A stretch of 64,000 nt of DNA from Edaphosphingomonas laterariae (GTDB taxonomy: Bacteria; Pseudomonadota; Alphaproteobacteria; Sphingomonadales; Sphingomonadaceae), in contig NZ_FZOS01000019.1 in NCBI RefSeq assembly GCF_900188165.1, positions 1 to 64,000 of the forward strand. Direction: 5' to 3'. Below are positions 43,259-52,176 of this stretch, one piece after another. The notes under the pieces are model-generated. The model searched no databases, had not been told where the DNA came from, and saw only the letters and a list, made by a program, of their open reading frames with translations. Position numbers and translations under genes: made by a program. Every line of letters begins with the position of its first letter. Position 1 is the stretch's first letter.

Positions 43259-43570
43259 TTTCCACTCCTGGAGCCTGATCGATCGACGGGGAAACGCTGC
43301 GCGCTTCCGCTGAAACCGTCAATCAGGCTCTCTCCTTTGGTTGAGACAGGGATTCACGATTCAGGCCAACCCGCCTGAAACGATCACGGACCAGTCGGCG
43401 GCTGGATCGCCGCTTCTGGCTGTTCCTGCCGAACTTATGCGCCCGCCCAATGACGGCGGCAAGGCGGGAGAAATCCACGCAATTCCGCGACAGGAAGGGG
43501 TGCCGGAGGGGCGCGGAGGGCGCGCCTTGCGCAGTGGCTGCGTAATATAATTACGCTAGTGGAAAACGAA
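43259..43570. other. 312-bp gap with a 7-bp palindrome, no gene seen
   Basis: This gap lies upstream of the dehydrogenase gene and downstream of the PAS-protein gene. It must hold the dehydrogenase promoter, but no confident -35/-10 pair was found. Close to the PAS-protein stop is the palindrome GCGTAAT-ATA-ATTACGC (43540-43556), AT-rich and without a U-tract. No open frame here has convincing coding character. Confidence 0.4.
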
Positions 43571-44848
43571 TCAGCGAATGCTGCGGCGCAGCGCCTGTTC
43601 GAGCAGTTTTTCCTCGCCGGTGACGGGTGCGAGGATCGCCACCGAACCGTTCGGTTCGCGCCGGCCGACGAGCAGCAGGAATTCATCGGCGACGGGGCCA
43701 AGATCGACATGCGCGCGCGGTGGCGCGGCGCGCAGCGCGGTCCGCGGATCGGCGGGGGCGGGGCGATGCGCCGGTCGGCGCGCGGCACGCTCGGCGGCGA
43801 CCAGCCCCTTGAGTCCGCCTTCATGGCTTTCGAGCAGCCCGCGCAATTCGCCCAGGCCGACATCGGTGCGGCGGGCATAAGCCAGCGCGGCGGCGAATTC
43901 GGTCAGCCGCGTCTTGTCATAATCGGCGCCGAAGACGAGCTTCACCACCGGCGTCATCGGCGCGCGCGCCTGCGCCTTCATCCCGCAATCGGCCAGCAGT
44001 TCGGCATATTCGTCGGGCCGCGCCTCGGCGACGAGGGCAAAATCATAAGCCAGGCCGAGCGCGCGATAGAGCGCGGCGCGGGTGCGCGCGCGCGCGGTGC
44101 GGGCGGCGTCGGCGGTTTCGCGGGCGAGCGCCAGCCGATCGGCGAGCCCGATTTCGGCGGTCGCGTCATAGCCGCCTTGCTCGTGGACGGCATCGAACCA
44201 GTCGGCGTCGAAATCCTCCTCGGCGATCGGGAAGGGGGCGGCGGCATTGGGCCCATCTGCCCAGATCGGCGCCGGCGACGGCGCGGCGAGCGCCTGGCCG
44301 ATCTCCAGCGACAGCGCATCGGCCTCGGCCGCGCTCACCACTTCCTTCCAGCTGATCACGCCGTAAACGAAGTCGATCGTTTCCCCGCCCGATGAAAAGG
44401 GCATCAGGATGCCGCGATAGAGCGTGTTGGCGCCGCGCTGGTTGACGAACTCGGCCTCGAAGCCGATCGGCGCGCGATTGGCGATGATCTCCAGATAATG
44501 ATCGGTCAGCCGCGACAGCAGCGATCCGCCCGGCACCTCGGCGATGGTCGGCGGGACATCGGCATAATCGCCCTCGTCGCGCAGATCGGCGCCCATCACC
44601 GCGATGGCGGGATTTTCGGGGTCGCGGCTGAAATCCAGCAGCACGCTGTTCGGCCCGAAATCGGCGATGCCGGCCGGATCGAGATCCTGAATCGCGGGGA
44701 AGGGGCGGCCGGCAAGCAGCGACACCCAGTAATTATAGGCGCGGACATGCATGCGCCGCTCGTCGCTGCCGATCGCGGGCGGCGCATCCATCTGGGGCTC
44801 GGCTGCGGAAAGCTCCGCCTCAGCCTCGATCGTCGGCACCGTATCCAT
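43571..44848 (-). CDS. PAS-domain protein of unknown function
   Basis: 425 residues, soluble and acidic. Residues about 30-180 resemble the alphaproteobacterial PAS_5-type domain (VRAYNYWVSLLAGRPFPAIQ, then DLDPAGIADFGPNSVLLDFS and YRGILMPFSSGGETIDFVYG). The middle is an Ala/Arg-rich helical region and the C-terminus ends DEFLLLVGRREPNGSVAILA and LEQALRRSIR. There is no kinase, HTH or GGDEF domain. It may be a sensory adaptor. It lies beside tRNA-Thr on the opposite strand. Confidence 0.7.
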   Translation of the reverse strand: MDTVPTIEAEAELSAAEPQMDAPPAIGSDERRMHVRAYNYWVSLLAGRPFPAIQDLDPAGIADFGPNSVLLDFSRDPENPAIAVMGADLRDEGDYADVPPTIAEVPGGSLLSRLTDHYLEIIANRAPIGFEAEFVNQRGANTLYRGILMPFSSGGETIDFVYGVISWKEVVSAAEADALSLEIGQALAAPSPAPIWADGPNAAAPFPIAEEDFDADWFDAVHEQGGYDATAEIGLADRLALARETADAARTARARTRAALYRALGLAYDFALVAEARPDEYAELLADCGMKAQARAPMTPVVKLVFGADYDKTRLTEFAAALAYARRTDVGLGELRGLLESHEGGLKGLVAAERAARRPAHRPAPADPRTALRAAPPRAHVDLGPVADEFLLLVGRREPNGSVAILAPVTGEEKLLEQALRRSIR

Positions 44849-44994
44849 CCTAAATCGCCTTCGGCCGGGAAGATTCGGTGCCGATCATCCGGCATTGTGG
44901 TTTACGTTCGGTAAAATTGCCCGCCTGGCCAGGAAACGCATCGAGGGTGCTTGCCAGCCCCAAAAACGGCTGGTAAGGGCCGCCACCTTGCCAC

Positions 44995-45070
44995 GCCGCT
45001 TTAGCTCAGTTGGTAGAGCATCGCATTCGTAATGCGGGGGTCACAGGTTCGAGTCCTGTAAGCGGCACCA
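44995..45070 (+). tRNA. tRNA-Thr (anticodon CGU)
   Basis: A complete 76-nt cloverleaf. The acceptor arms are GCCGCTT (44995-45001) and AAGCGGC (45060-45066), followed by an encoded ACCA. The D arm is GCTC-AGTTGGTAGA-GC, the anticodon CGT is at 45028-45030 in the loop TTCGTAA, and the T loop is TTCGAGT in an ACAGG/CCTGT stem. Codon read is ACG (Thr). Confidence 0.96.
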
Positions 45071-45139
45071 GGCACACCAAAAGTGCCGGAAATTCGCAGA
45101 AATCGCAGAAAAGCGTTACCTGGCTCTTGCTTGGATGCT

Positions 45140-45183
45140 GCTGCCTGCCCGCCGGTGATCCACCCAAGAGAAAAGCAGGCAGC
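45140..45183. repeat. Spaced 9-bp inverted repeat downstream of the tRNA gene
   Basis: GCTGCCTGC (45140-45148) is repeated in inverted form as GCAGGCAGC (45175-45183) with a 26-bp spacer. It lies in the 216-bp non-coding stretch between tRNA-Thr and the hydroxylase gene. No U-tract follows. It may be the processing or termination region of the tRNA transcript or a degraded mobile-element end. Confidence 0.35.
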
Positions 45184-45286
45184 GGTGAGGGCGGTCCTTA
45201 GGCTATGTTATCCTAGGCGCGTCGCGACGTGCCTCCGGCAACCCGCCATCGCCATTGTCGCGCCCGGCGCTTATGCTGCCCGCTGC

Positions 45287-46054
45287 ATGCTTCCCGCCCT
45301 CATCTTCTCGGCCTGCGCCATGACGTTGATCGTCGGGGTTCGCTATCTTGTCGTCAGCGGGGCCTTCGCGTGGGCGACGGCGCGGCGTTATCCCGGCCTG
45401 TATGCGGGGCAGGGGCGGCAGATCCGGCGGGAGATCGGCTGGTCGCTCGCTTCGGCCGCGATCTATGGCGTGCCCGCCGGCGTGCTTGCCTGGGGCTGGG
45501 ACCAGCATAGCTGGACGCGCATCTATAGCCACGCCGCCGATTATCCGCTCTGGTGGCTGCCGCTGTCGGTGCTCGTTTTTCTGTTCGCGCACGATACGTG
45601 GTTCTATTGGACGCATCGCTGGATGCATCGCCCGGCGCCGTTTCGCGTCGCCCATGCCGTCCACCATGCCAGCCGCCCGCCCACCGCCTGGGCGGCGATG
45701 GCCTTCCACCCGTGGGAGGCGCTGAGCGGCGCCATCGTCATCCCCGGCCTTGTGCTGATCGTGCCGATCCATGTCGCCGCGCTGGGCATCGTGCTGGCGG
45801 TGATGACGGTGATGGGCGTCACCAACCATATGGGCTGGGAGGTCTTTCCCCGCTATTGGGTGCAGGGCAAAATGGGGCGCTGGCTGATCACGGCAAGCCA
45901 CCACCAGCGCCATCATACGGATTACAGGTGCAATTATGGCCTTTATTTCCGCTTCTGGGATCGCCTCTGCGGCACGGATCGCGGTCTCGGCGCTTTCGAT
46001 CATCGCGGCCGGGGCGGCGGTGCCGGCGCAGGCGGGGGTGACGACGCGGCTTGA
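45287..46054 (+). CDS. Sterol desaturase / fatty acid hydroxylase superfamily protein
   Basis: 255 residues with about five membrane segments and the full set of histidine clusters of membrane di-iron hydroxylases: HDTWFYWTHRWMH, HAVHH, NHMGWE and SHHQRHHTDYRCNYG. It would hydroxylate or desaturate a lipid or carotenoid in the inner membrane. The last 39 codons overlap the next gene in another frame. The tail after FWDRLCGTD is Gly-rich and is probably a by-product of that overlap. The substrate cannot be read from the sequence. Confidence 0.82.
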   Translation: MLPALIFSACAMTLIVGVRYLVVSGAFAWATARRYPGLYAGQGRQIRREIGWSLASAAIYGVPAGVLAWGWDQHSWTRIYSHAADYPLWWLPLSVLVFLFAHDTWFYWTHRWMHRPAPFRVAHAVHHASRPPTAWAAMAFHPWEALSGAIVIPGLVLIVPIHVAALGIVLAVMTVMGVTNHMGWEVFPRYWVQGKMGRWLITASHHQRHHTDYRCNYGLYFRFWDRLCGTDRGLGAFDHRGRGGGAGAGGGDDAA

Positions 46055-46412
46055 TCTCGGCATCAGCGGGTTGCGCTCGGTCGAAGGCAATATCCTCGTC
46101 TGCCTCACCCAGAATCCGAAATATTTCCCCGATTGCTCCGGCGATCCGGCGCGCCGCACGCTGACCATCGCGGCGGCCCGCGCCACCGGCGCCCACATTC
46201 CCGATCTCGCGCCCGGCCAATATGCGCTGTCGCTGGTCCATGACGAAAATGGCAATGGCAAGCTCGACACGCGGCTCGGCATTCCGCGCGAAGGCTTTGG
46301 CTTCTCACGCAATCCGCCGATCCGCTTCGGCGCGCCCAGCTTTTCCGCCGTGCAGTTCCTCGTGTCGGGGGCCGAGATGCGCCAGCCGATCCGCGTGAGA
46401 TATCTGTTCTAG
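45936..46412 (+). CDS. DUF2141-family exported protein
   Basis: 158 residues with a signal peptide (about 1-33, ending AQA). The DUF2141 core follows: LRSVEGNILVCLTQNPKYFP, LAPGQYALSLVHDENGNGKL and DTRLGIPREGFGFSRNPPIR. The family is periplasmic or outer-membrane associated, of unknown function, and often neighbours carotenoid or lipid genes. The first 119 bases overlap the hydroxylase gene out of frame, so the signal peptide is encoded inside its neighbour's 3' end. Confidence 0.85.
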   Translation: MAFISASGIASAARIAVSALSIIAAGAAVPAQAGVTTRLDLGISGLRSVEGNILVCLTQNPKYFPDCSGDPARRTLTIAAARATGAHIPDLAPGQYALSLVHDENGNGKLDTRLGIPREGFGFSRNPPIRFGAPSFSAVQFLVSGAEMRQPIRVRYLF

Positions 46413-46459
46413 GCGCGAGGCGCCGGACAGGCCGCGTGTCGCCGTCTGTGCTGCAGTGC

Positions 46460-46559
46460 AAAAAAAAGGGCCGGTTCCCGAGAGAACCGACCCGAAAGTC
46501 TTTAGGAGAGGATGCCTGAAAGGCCCGTTCCTTTTGCGCCTGCGAAGGTTATGTTGCAA
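46460..46559 (-). ncRNA. Candidate minus-strand small RNA with intrinsic terminator
   Basis: On the minus strand, a predicted -35/-10 pair TTGCAA-N17-TTGTAT (46595-46567) is followed about 100 nt later by a strong terminator. The terminator is GGGTCGGTTC (46493-46484), a 6-nt loop, GAACCGGCCC (46477-46468) and eight T (46467-46460). The stem is fully paired only in the minus-strand RNA (a U-G wobble; the plus strand would have a C-A mismatch). An exposed CATCCTCTCCTAAAG stretch just before it could pair with ribosome-binding sites. No protein gene lies on this strand here. Confidence 0.55.
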
Positions 46560-46578
46560 GTGCGAAATACAAGGTGAT

Positions 46579-46597
46579 GATTGCAAATATTGCAATC
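46579..46597. promoter_or_regulatory. 19-bp perfect palindrome (probable operator)
   Basis: GATTGCAA-ATA-TTGCAATC is a perfect inverted repeat. It overlaps the predicted -35 element of the minus-strand small RNA and lies upstream of the TPP riboswitch and thiC. Its size and symmetry fit a dimeric repressor or activator. The regulator is unknown. Confidence 0.5.
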
Positions 46598-46659
46598 ATT
46601 GCGTCTGGCGCATCCGTAATGCCGGTGGACCCGCCGCGCCCGACGGCCTACAAGGGCGC

Positions 46660-46752
46660 ATCCCCGGGGGACCCTGCGCACAGGGTTGAGAGGTGGCTGT
46701 CCGGCCACGACCCGCTGAACCTGATCCGGCTGACACCGGCGTAGGGAGGGTA
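46660..46752 (+). promoter_or_regulatory. TPP (THI-box) riboswitch of thiC
   Basis: The conserved THI-box elements appear in order: a GGGGGACCC/GGGT helix, TTGAGAGG (the CUGAGA-like motif), GACCCGCTGAACCTGATC, and the closing CACCGGCGTAGGGAGGG. Thiamine pyrophosphate binding to this leader lowers thiC expression. It ends about 70 bases before the thiC ATG, leaving room for an expression platform that hides the ribosome-binding site (GGAGACGAG near 46810). Confidence 0.93.
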
Positions 46753-46753
46753 A

Positions 46754-48670
<1,917 letters not shown>

Positions 48671-48696
48671 ACCGCGCCGCCCCGCCAGCCTTCACG

Positions 48697-48730
48697 ACCC
48701 TCCCGGTGCGATCGCGCCGGGAGGGTTTTT
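48697..48730 (+). terminator. Rho-independent terminator of thiC
   Basis: A 10-bp perfect stem, ACCCTCCCGG (48697-48706) with CCGGGAGGGT (48717-48726), followed by TTTT. It lies 26 bp after the thiC stop. Confidence 0.92.
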
Positions 48731-49048
48731 CATGTCCCCTCAGCACCGCCTCGCAGCCACCGCAAACCCCCTCGCGAGCCTGTCTGCGCACCCCCCGCGC
48801 CATCGGCTCGCCGCACCATCCACTCCAATTGCCCGCACAAGCCGGGGTGCCCCGGCCAGCGTTCATCTGGCCGCAAGGTTGGGCTGAACAGGCACGAAAT
48901 CCATGGCGCCCGGTGCAGCGAAAGCCCGCACTTCGCAGGGCGCCAGAAAGAGGGGATTCCGGTTGCCGACACGCCGACATGGGGGCGGCGGCCGGACAAG
49001 CAGCTGCGATCCCGCAGGCCCCTGATCGAGTTTGAAGGAGTCGTGCGA
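48731..49048. other. 318-bp gap before the OmpA-family gene, no gene seen
   Basis: The stretch is GC-rich and both strands lack a reading frame with convincing codon use or a ribosome-binding site. It should contain the promoter of the OmpA-family gene. The only clear element is the GAAGGAG ribosome-binding site at 49034-49040. Confidence 0.4.
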
Positions 49049-49924
49049 ATGAATATCATTACCAAAAGCCCCAAGGCCCTCTTGCTGCTCGCCATGCTCA
49101 CCGGCGCCGCCTCGGCGAGCATCGCGGCCGACACGCAGGATCCCAAGACCGATCTCACCGTCTACGGCACGGCCACGCCCGAAACGGCGGCCGAAATGAC
49201 CGAAGGCCCCGAGGTCGAAGGCATCATCTCCGCGCGCAGCGGCGATAAGGTCCAGGTCACCACCGCTGACGGTGCCAGCACCGTCGTCACGGTGACGGAT
49301 GCCACCCGGATCAGCGCGAGCAAGGGTCTGCTCGGCCTCAACAAGGATAAGCTCGCGGCCAGCTCGCTGCTCAACGGCCTGCCGGTGTCGATCAAGACCA
49401 TGCAGTCGGGCGGCGGCCTGGTCGCCAGCCAGATCAAGCTGCAGAACAAGGATCTGCGCACCGCGTCGATGATCCGCAACGGCACCGATCAGCGTTTCGC
49501 CGAACAGACCGCCGCAACCGAGGCGCTGCGCGGCCGCATGGGCGATATCGATCAGTATAACGTCAAGGGCACGACCAGCGTGAACTTCGACACCGGCAAG
49601 GCCGTGCTGTCCGAACAGGCGAAGGCCGATCTGTGCGCCGCCGCCGCCTCGGCCGAAGGCATGGACAACGCCCTGCTGCTCGTCGTCGGCTACACCGATT
49701 CCACCGGCACGCAGGATTTCAATCAGGAACTCAGCGAAAAGCGCGCCGGCCGCGTCGTCAACTACCTGCAGCAGGCCTGTGGCTGGAAGCCCTATCGCAT
49801 GCTGACGCCGACCGGCATGGCCGAAGCCGATCCGGCGGCCACCAACGACACCGACGAAGGCAAGGCGCAGAACCGCCGCGTCGCCGTCAACATCCTCGTC
49901 AGCAAGGGCCTCGACGGCCTGTAA
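49049..49924 (+). CDS. OmpA-family outer-membrane/peptidoglycan-associated protein
   Basis: 291 residues from the ATG at 49049, eight bases after GAAGGAG; a GTG at 49043 is too close to it. It has a signal peptide (about 1-27), a central beta-rich domain with a bacterial OB-like pattern (VEGIISARSGDKVQVTTADG) and a C-terminal OmpA domain (about 175-285). The last contains TTSVNFDTGKAVLSEQAKAD, VVGYTDSTGTQDFNQELSEK and NDTDEGKAQNRRVAVNI. It should bind peptidoglycan non-covalently. There is no N-terminal barrel. Confidence 0.88.
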   Translation: MNIITKSPKALLLLAMLTGAASASIAADTQDPKTDLTVYGTATPETAAEMTEGPEVEGIISARSGDKVQVTTADGASTVVTVTDATRISASKGLLGLNKDKLAASSLLNGLPVSIKTMQSGGGLVASQIKLQNKDLRTASMIRNGTDQRFAEQTAATEALRGRMGDIDQYNVKGTTSVNFDTGKAVLSEQAKADLCAAAASAEGMDNALLLVVGYTDSTGTQDFNQELSEKRAGRVVNYLQQACGWKPYRMLTPTGMAEADPAATNDTDEGKAQNRRVAVNILVSKGLDGL

Positions 49925-50030
49925 GGCGCATGGGGTGGGCATCGCGCCCACCCCGGCCATTGCCGCATCGGAAAGTAGCGCTGAAGCGCCGATCGGGCGC
50001 TTGCCACGATAGGCCCGGGCGGCTGGCTCC

Positions 50031-50222
50031 CTACAGAAAAGCCAGATTGTTGATCAGTCTGGCGACCTTGCCCGTATCGCCGGCTTCCACCGCATCGGCG
50101 ATCCGGGCCCAGGCGGCGGCGCTGGTGGTGCAGCGTCGTCGCGTTTCCTCATGGCGGGTTGCCAGCGCCTCGCAGGCGGCGCGCGACGCCAGGGCACGAT
50201 AATCGATCGGGCGGGGCGTCAC
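50031..50222 (-). CDS. Small helical hypothetical protein (second of a tandem pair)
   Basis: 63 residues from a GTG at 50222, four bases after the stop of the gene before it, so probably translated by reinitiation. It contains DYRALASRAACEALATRHEE, then TRRRCTTSAAAWARIADAVE and ends VARLINNLAFL. The Y-R-x-x-A-x-x-x-A-x-x-E pattern resembles short helical proteins of unknown function in sphingomonads. Start choice is uncertain because no good ribosome-binding site is visible. Confidence 0.5.
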   Translation of the reverse strand: MTPRPIDYRALASRAACEALATRHEETRRRCTTSAAAWARIADAVEAGDTGKVARLINNLAFL

Positions 50223-50226
50223 GGCG

Positions 50227-50403
50227 TCAACATTCTGCGGGCGGATGGGGCAGGGATATTTCGGCTGTCCAGCGCACATGATAGGCGGCCGCCAGCTGTT
50301 CGTGAACGATGCGGGAACACAGGCAGGCCGCACGCTGGGCGGCGGCAATCGATGCCGTTTCTCGCGAATGGAAATAATCTGATCGACTATATGGGGTCAT
50401 CAT
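50227..50403 (-). CDS. Small helical hypothetical protein (first of a tandem pair)
   Basis: 58 residues (57 from a second ATG), with GGAG upstream. It contains the pattern DYFHSRETASIAAAQRAACL then CSRIVHEQLAAAYHVR, which parallels the downstream small protein (aromatic-x-x-x-A-x-x-E followed by an Ala-rich amphipathic helix). It has no membrane segment. The two genes form a short minus-strand operon. The larger frame that contains this stretch does not look coding as a whole. Confidence 0.5.
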   Translation of the reverse strand: MMTPYSRSDYFHSRETASIAAAQRAACLCSRIVHEQLAAAYHVRWTAEISLPHPPAEC

Positions 50404-50658
50404 GCGGCTCCACTGGCAAGCGGGAGCGCGCGTTCGTCTCTCAGTCACCGGAAGCCTGCTGGGATTCGGCCGGCGATGTGGCATCGTAAACCTCTTTGCC
50501 GGCGGACGCCAATCCGGCGTGCCTTTTCCCTCCAGCGTGCTAATGCTCTGTTTTCGTGGCCCGGAGGTTGCTTGCCCATTCATCGCCAAAGGCAGCGTCT
50601 GATATCCGCTTTCGCCACGTTGCGGAGGGGAACCGCCTTCCTTGGCGGCGGCTTGCGG

Positions 50659-51198
50659 ATGGCGGGCAATGATAACCCGCCGGCCATCGCAGGCCGGCTT
50701 CGCCACAAGGTGATCGGCAACGGCCTGCGCGAACTCGATCGATTCCTGAGCGTCCTGATCGACGAGGTGGCGATGCTGATGCCGCCCGATGATATCGATG
50801 CCGTTCGCGTCGGCCGGCAACGCAACACGGCGAACAAGCTGCGCACGCTCCACACCGCCCTGGGCCGGTCGAGTCCCGATCATGATCGGCTGCGTGCGCT
50901 CGGGCGTTCGCGCGACTGTCTGTTCTATTGCGATGGCGTCGTCACGCGCAGCGACAGGCGGCATGGCACGATGATGACGATCGGCTGGCCATGTGGTGAA
51001 AATCAGGTCGGCGGCCTGATCGCCGTGGGCGAAAGGCTGGTCATAACCCCGGCAGATCTTGCGTCGGTGTGCGGCTTTTACGATCGCCTGGGGGGCGATC
51101 TGGTCGGCGTGCATCCAGTTCCGGGGCGCGCGCGGTTGCCATTGGCGCCCATGTCGCCTATATCGGCTGACGCTAACGTCGCCTGCGACGGAACTTGA
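50659..51198 (+). CDS. Hypothetical protein, conserved-looking
   Basis: 179 residues from an ATG at 50659. It is soluble, with helical N-terminal IAGRLRHKVIGNGLRELDRF and LSVLIDEVAMLMPPDDIDAV, a basic segment NTANKLRTLHTALGRSSPDH, and DRLRALGRSRDCLFYCDGVV. The later part is beta-rich (MMTIGWPCGENQVGGLIAVG). Codon use and amino-acid balance look genuine, unlike neighbouring shadow frames. No known domain is recognised. Confidence 0.6.
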   Translation: MAGNDNPPAIAGRLRHKVIGNGLRELDRFLSVLIDEVAMLMPPDDIDAVRVGRQRNTANKLRTLHTALGRSSPDHDRLRALGRSRDCLFYCDGVVTRSDRRHGTMMTIGWPCGENQVGGLIAVGERLVITPADLASVCGFYDRLGGDLVGVHPVPGRARLPLAPMSPISADANVACDGT

Positions 51199-51290
51199 GG
51201 CCGATAGGGTCGATCCTTCCATTTCTCGCTGCCTGGCTCTGTCCGGCATTTCGCCGGCCGGATCATCGTGTCTTCGCGAAAGGAAGCATC

Positions 51291-51497
51291 ATGCCGATTG
51301 GTACCGTCAAATTCTTCAACGCCGACAAGGGTTATGGCTTCATCGCGAACGAGGATGGCTCGGGCGACAGTTTCGTCCATATCAGCGCGGTCGAGCGTGC
51401 GGGCATGGCGACGCTCAACAAGGAGCAGCGCCTGAGCTACGAATTGGAAACGGACCGCCGCGGCAAACAGTCGGCAGTCAATCTCCAGTCGGCCTGA
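51291..51497 (+). CDS. Cold-shock domain protein (CspA family)
   Basis: 68 residues, the standard single-domain size. It has the RNA-binding motifs KGYGFIA (RNP1) and DSFVHIS (RNP2), and starts MPIGTVKFFNADKG. The ATG at 51291 has a strong AAAGGAAG ribosome-binding site. It binds single-stranded RNA or DNA and probably melts mRNA structure. It is seven bases upstream of an infA gene, with which it likely forms a translation-related operon. Confidence 0.93.
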   Translation: MPIGTVKFFNADKGYGFIANEDGSGDSFVHISAVERAGMATLNKEQRLSYELETDRRGKQSAVNLQSA

Positions 51498-51503
51498 TCG
51501 CCG

Positions 51504-51764
51504 GTGGCCAAGGAGGAGTTGCTGACCCTCGACGGCCAGATCGAAGAGATTCTTCCCGATGGACGCTTTGCCGTCCGGCTGGAAAATGATCACCGGATCA
51601 TCGCCTACACGGCGGGCAAGATGCGACGCTATCGCATCCGCTCCGTCGTGGGCGATCGCGTGATCGTCGAAATGACTCCCTATGATCTGGACAAGGGGCG
51701 CATCATTTTTCGTGAAAAGACGCCGGGCGCAGGCCCGGGGCCTCGCCGGGGTAATCGTCGTTAG
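51504..51764 (+). CDS. infA: Translation initiation factor IF-1
   Basis: 86 residues from a GTG. The S1-like fold is clear ([60 protein letters not shown]). The Gly/Arg-rich C-terminal tail ([13 protein letters not shown]) is longer than in the 72-residue E. coli protein. IF-1 binds the ribosomal A site during initiation. The window cannot show whether this is the only copy or a second, cold-shock-linked one. Confidence 0.9.
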   Translation: MAKEELLTLDGQIEEILPDGRFAVRLENDHRIIAYTAGKMRRYRIRSVVGDRVIVEMTPYDLDKGRIIFREKTPGAGPGPRRGNRR

Positions 51765-51765
51765 C

Positions 51766-51809
51766 GCGATTTCGAAGCGATCGGAATCGATCGCTGGTTA
51801 AGAAATCGC
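51766..51809 (+). terminator. Nested inverted repeat after infA, probable terminator
   Basis: Outer arms GCGATTTC (51766-51773) and GAAATCGC (51802-51809) enclose inner arms AGCGATCG (51776-51783) and CGATCGCT (51788-51795). Together they form a long, slightly interrupted hairpin. It begins two bases after the infA stop. The following TGTAAAACAATAAA is AT-rich but lacks a clean U-tract. Confidence 0.5.
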
Positions 51810-51886
51810 TGTAAAACAATAAACTAGGGCGGTTGATTTGATGCAATCAGATCCTAAGCCGCTCTAGCACTTTCCGAACAATATCA

Positions 51887-51902
51887 GCGCGCAGCTGCGC
51901 GC
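51887..51902. promoter_or_regulatory. 16-bp perfect palindrome before a small gene
   Basis: GCGCGCAGCTGCGCGC is perfectly self-complementary. It ends 11 bp before the ATG of the 44-residue reading frame, just ahead of its ribosome-binding site AAGGA. It could be an operator, or a hairpin that masks the site. Confidence 0.45.
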
Positions 51903-51913
51903 CTAAGGATAGC

Positions 51914-52048
51914 ATGCAACATAGTTCTGATTATCGTCTTGAGGCGCGCTCCGCCATCCAGCGTGAGCGCCCTTTGATGAGCCGCCGTAAATCGGCCCAT
52001 CTCACCCGACGCGAACTGCGTCAGATCGTTGCCGAAATCATCGGCTGA
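51914..52048 (+). CDS. Small basic hypothetical protein, 44 residues
   Basis: The frame opens with ATG at 51914, preceded by AAGGA at a spacing of five or six bases, and ends with TGA at 52046-52048. The product contains DYRLEARSAIQRERPLMSRR and then KSAHLTRRELRQIVAEIIG. It is highly charged and helical, with no membrane segment. Its DYRxxAR opening faintly recalls the small proteins at 50031-50403. No family is recognised. Confidence 0.5.
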   Translation: MQHSSDYRLEARSAIQRERPLMSRRKSAHLTRRELRQIVAEIIG

Positions 52049-52176
52049 TCGACATTCTACAATGATCCGGCCGTCGGCGATCGCTGGCTTCCTTTGCGGA
52101 AGCCGTTGGTCGTGGGCAGCCGGCCGCGTCTGAAACATCTTTCCTACACCCTGGGCCTTATGGTCTATCCTGTCGG

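Noticed and set aside
43540-43556. The GCGTAAT palindrome as the terminator of the PAS-protein gene
   Set aside because: The stem is AT-rich and short and no U-tract follows, so it is reported only as a palindrome.
50227-51249. A 340-codon minus-strand frame as one gene
   Set aside because: Only its last 58 codons look coding. The rest overlaps the better plus-strand gene at 50659 and lacks protein-like character.
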